DNA of 7,553 nt. Source: Candidatus Babeliales bacterium (GTDB lineage Bacteria > Babelota > Babeliae > Babelales > JANWKD01). Location: contig JANWKD010000098.1 of assembly GCA_025451595.1 (NCBI GenBank), forward strand, positions 1 through 7,553, written 5' to 3'. Every line of letters begins with the position of its first letter. Positions within the stretch are counted from its first letter, which is position 1. A program made the position numbers and the translations under genes. Shown in pieces: positions 6,469-7,553 of this stretch. The notes beneath the pieces were generated by a model that saw nothing but the letters and a program-made list of their open reading frames with translations, made no database searches and was not told the origin of the DNA.

Positions 6469-6540
6469 TAGTTGAAACCGCGTCTCCAAACTTATCCCCG
6501 AAAAACAAGCCATTAACTACCAGACATAACTTTTAGATTT

Positions 6541-7284
6541 GTGAAAGGAAATTTTTTTGTCCTTTTTGTGATTATATGTTCATTCATGCCGGGATGTTAT
6601 AAATACGAACGTTCAGGCAATATGGATAAGCCGGGTATTGCATTAACTTTTGATGACCGCAGTATAGACAATTGGTTTAAGTATTTGTCTTTATTGGATT
6701 CTTTCGGGGCAAAAGCCACCTTTTATATTTCTTCATATCATTTGCTTACTATAGAGGAAAAAAATAAATTGAGAGAAATACAACGTCATGGGCACGAAAT
6801 AGCCTATCATACAACCTTTCACAACAATCTTTGTGAGTATTTCAAATTACATCGTATTAATGACTTGATGCAGATGGAGATTTATCAGGATTTAAAGAAG
6901 ATGAACAGAGATGGGTTTTATCCCCGAACCTTTGCATATCCGTTTGGCTCTCACGATTATTATTTGGATAATCAGCTACTGGCAATATTTAAAAGTGTAA
7001 GGGCATTAAATGGCGGCAACGATCTGGCAAAAAGCGTTGTGGGAACTACTTCTAATGCTATTTTATATGCATTGAGTATGGACAATAACCGGCGCAGTAA
7101 TAATACAATCGAAAGGATGATTGATCTGGCAAATAAAAATCGTAACTGCCTCGTAATGGTTGGACATCAGATAGAAAATGCCAATGCAAAATATCAGGTA
7201 CCTTACGAGAAATTAAAATTTATTCTTAAAAAAGCAAAGAGCCTAAATATGAATTTTTACCTTATCTCGGAAATTTCTTATTAA
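6541..7284 (+). CDS. Polysaccharide deacetylase family (NodB/CE4) probable lipoprotein
   Basis: This 247-residue protein belongs to carbohydrate esterase family 4, metal-dependent enzymes that remove N- or O-acetyl groups from peptidoglycan, chitin-like or exopolysaccharide chains. Motif 1, TFDD, is at 36-39 with base Asp38 and metal ligand Asp39. Motif 2, HTTFH, is at 90-94 with metal ligands His90 and His94. Motif 3, FAYPFG, is at 131-136, and the late catalytic histidine is in MVGHQ, His209. All key residues are present, so it is probably active. The N-terminus is hydrophobic and ends in FMPGC with Cys19, a loose lipobox, which suggests an envelope lipoprotein. The GTG start at 6541 retains this signal; the next in-frame ATGs at 6586 and 6622 would lose it. 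It is divergent from PAP2 and 98 bases upstream of the LtaS-like gene. The natural substrate is not evident. Confidence 0.85.
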   Translation: MKGNFFVLFVIICSFMPGCYKYERSGNMDKPGIALTFDDRSIDNWFKYLSLLDSFGAKATFYISSYHLLTIEEKNKLREIQRHGHEIAYHTTFHNNLCEYFKLHRINDLMQMEIYQDLKKMNRDGFYPRTFAYPFGSHDYYLDNQLLAIFKSVRALNGGNDLAKSVVGTTSNAILYALSMDNNRRSNNTIERMIDLANKNRNCLVMVGHQIENANAKYQVPYEKLKFILKKAKSLNMNFYLISEISY

Positions 7285-7301
7285 ATAATATAAATGAATT
7301 G

Positions 7302-7340
7302 TAGCCACGCCAGTTAAACAAACGACTTGTCTGTCGGCTA
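7302..7340. repeat. Weak nested inverted repeats after the deacetylase gene
   Basis: TAGCC (7302-7306) can pair with GGCTA (7336-7340), and CGAC (7323-7326) can pair with GTCG (7333-7336) inside it. The two stems share one base. No T-tract follows, so a terminator role is doubtful. The rest of the 98-base spacer shows no clear promoter. Confidence 0.25.
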
Positions 7341-7382
7341 TGTAGACTGTGCATATAATTATTGTTTGCTAAAACAGCCATT

Positions 7383-7553
7383 GTGAAAAATTACTTCATA
7401 CACTCACGTCTTTTAAGATGGCTTCTTAGTGTAGGATTTTTATTTCTTTTATTAATGAGTCTGTTGAGAGTAGTTTTTGCTGTTGCTTTTAAACCCATCA
7501 ATATTCCATGGAAAGAAATGGGGCCTGCTTTCGTTATGGGGCTTCATTATGAC
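7383..7553 (+). CDS. N-terminus of an LTA synthase/phosphoglycerol transferase-like membrane protein (3' truncated by window edge)
   Basis: From a GTG at 7383 the frame stays open to the last base, giving 57 codons. The N-terminus is basic (MKNYFIHSRLLRW), followed by one long hydrophobic helix at about 13-36. After it comes FKPINIPWKEMGPAF and then VMGLHYD at the edge. This layout, a first helix, a short loop and then a GLRYD/GLRFD-like phrase opening the next helices, resembles the start of Bacteroidota LtaS-like proteins of the alkaline phosphatase/sulfatase superfamily, which transfer phosphoglycerol or related groups at the periplasmic face. The catalytic domain lies outside the window, so the call is tentative. 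An in-frame TTG at 7362 is an alternative start. A link with the upstream deacetylase is suggested only by strand and distance. Confidence 0.55.
   Translation, partial: MKNYFIHSRLLRWLLSVGFLFLLLMSLLRVVFAVAFKPINIPWKEMGPAFVMGLHYD

Larger units (their letters stand above)
6281..6540. other. Divergent intergenic region between the PAP2 operon and the deacetylase gene
   Basis: These 260 bases separate two outward-facing genes and hold a promoter candidate for each direction plus a GC-rich inverted repeat. A plus-strand open frame running from inside PAP2 to 6536 shows no domain-like sequence and I do not regard it as a gene. I see no RNA structure that I can name. Confidence 0.6.

Noticed and set aside
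6210..6536. 108-residue plus-strand open frame in the divergent region
   Set aside because: It starts inside PAP2 on the opposite strand, crosses both promoter candidates and has no domain-like pattern.
6534..6541. TAGATTTG as the deacetylase promoter -7 box
   Set aside because: It matches the box perfectly but has no TTTG-like element 19-21 bases upstream, and it overlaps the GTG start, which would remove the lipoprotein signal from the transcript.

Overview
The window looks like a stretch of Bacteroidota chromosome, most likely from the Chitinophagaceae or a close relative. This rests on several signs: AT-rich DNA, no clear Shine-Dalgarno sequences, promoter candidates of the TTTG-N19-21-TAnnTTTG type, and gene families with Bacteroidota-style wording (a GT2-type glycosyltransferase ending in a sugar-transferase-like tail, bacterial GH3, a GT39 protein with a C-terminal soluble domain). 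No organism can be named from this alone. There are eight protein genes, two of them cut by the window edges. I found no RNA genes, CRISPR arrays, insertion sequences or phage genes.

Layout. Bases 1-876 (+) hold the C-terminal part of a membrane glycosyltransferase whose tail resembles a shrunken polyprenyl-phosphate sugar transferase. After a 115-base gap with two overlapping inverted repeats and a candidate promoter comes a GH3-family acyl-adenylating enzyme (992-2524, +). It is followed on the same strand by a LysE-type exporter (2617-3249) and, with a 17-base overlap, by a monofunctional peptidoglycan glycosyltransferase MtgA (3233-3958). Facing this group, with only 5 bases between the stop codons, is a minus-strand pair: a PAP2 phosphatase (5693-6280) and then an ArnT-like GT39 glycosyltransferase (3964-5667). 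A 260-base divergent region (6281-6540) separates PAP2 from a plus-strand lipoprotein-like polysaccharide deacetylase (6541-7284). The right edge holds the first 57 codons of a membrane protein that resembles the LTA synthase/phosphoglycerol transferase family.

How the genes fit together (inference). Most products act at or across the inner membrane, and several would use or recycle the polyprenyl-phosphate carrier. MtgA polymerises lipid II and releases undecaprenyl pyrophosphate, PAP2 enzymes can dephosphorylate that product or lipid A, and GT39 enzymes take sugars from polyprenyl-phosphate donors. The deacetylase and the LtaS-like protein would modify envelope glycans. GH3 next to LysE is the less obvious pair: GH3 enzymes make acyl-amino acid conjugates in plants and LysE proteins export amino acids, so the two could make and export a small conjugate. 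No strongly novel system is evident. The best leads are the GH3-LysE pairing, the eroded sugar-transferase tail, the PAP2 variant with its nearly leaderless promoter, and the paired hairpins before GH3.
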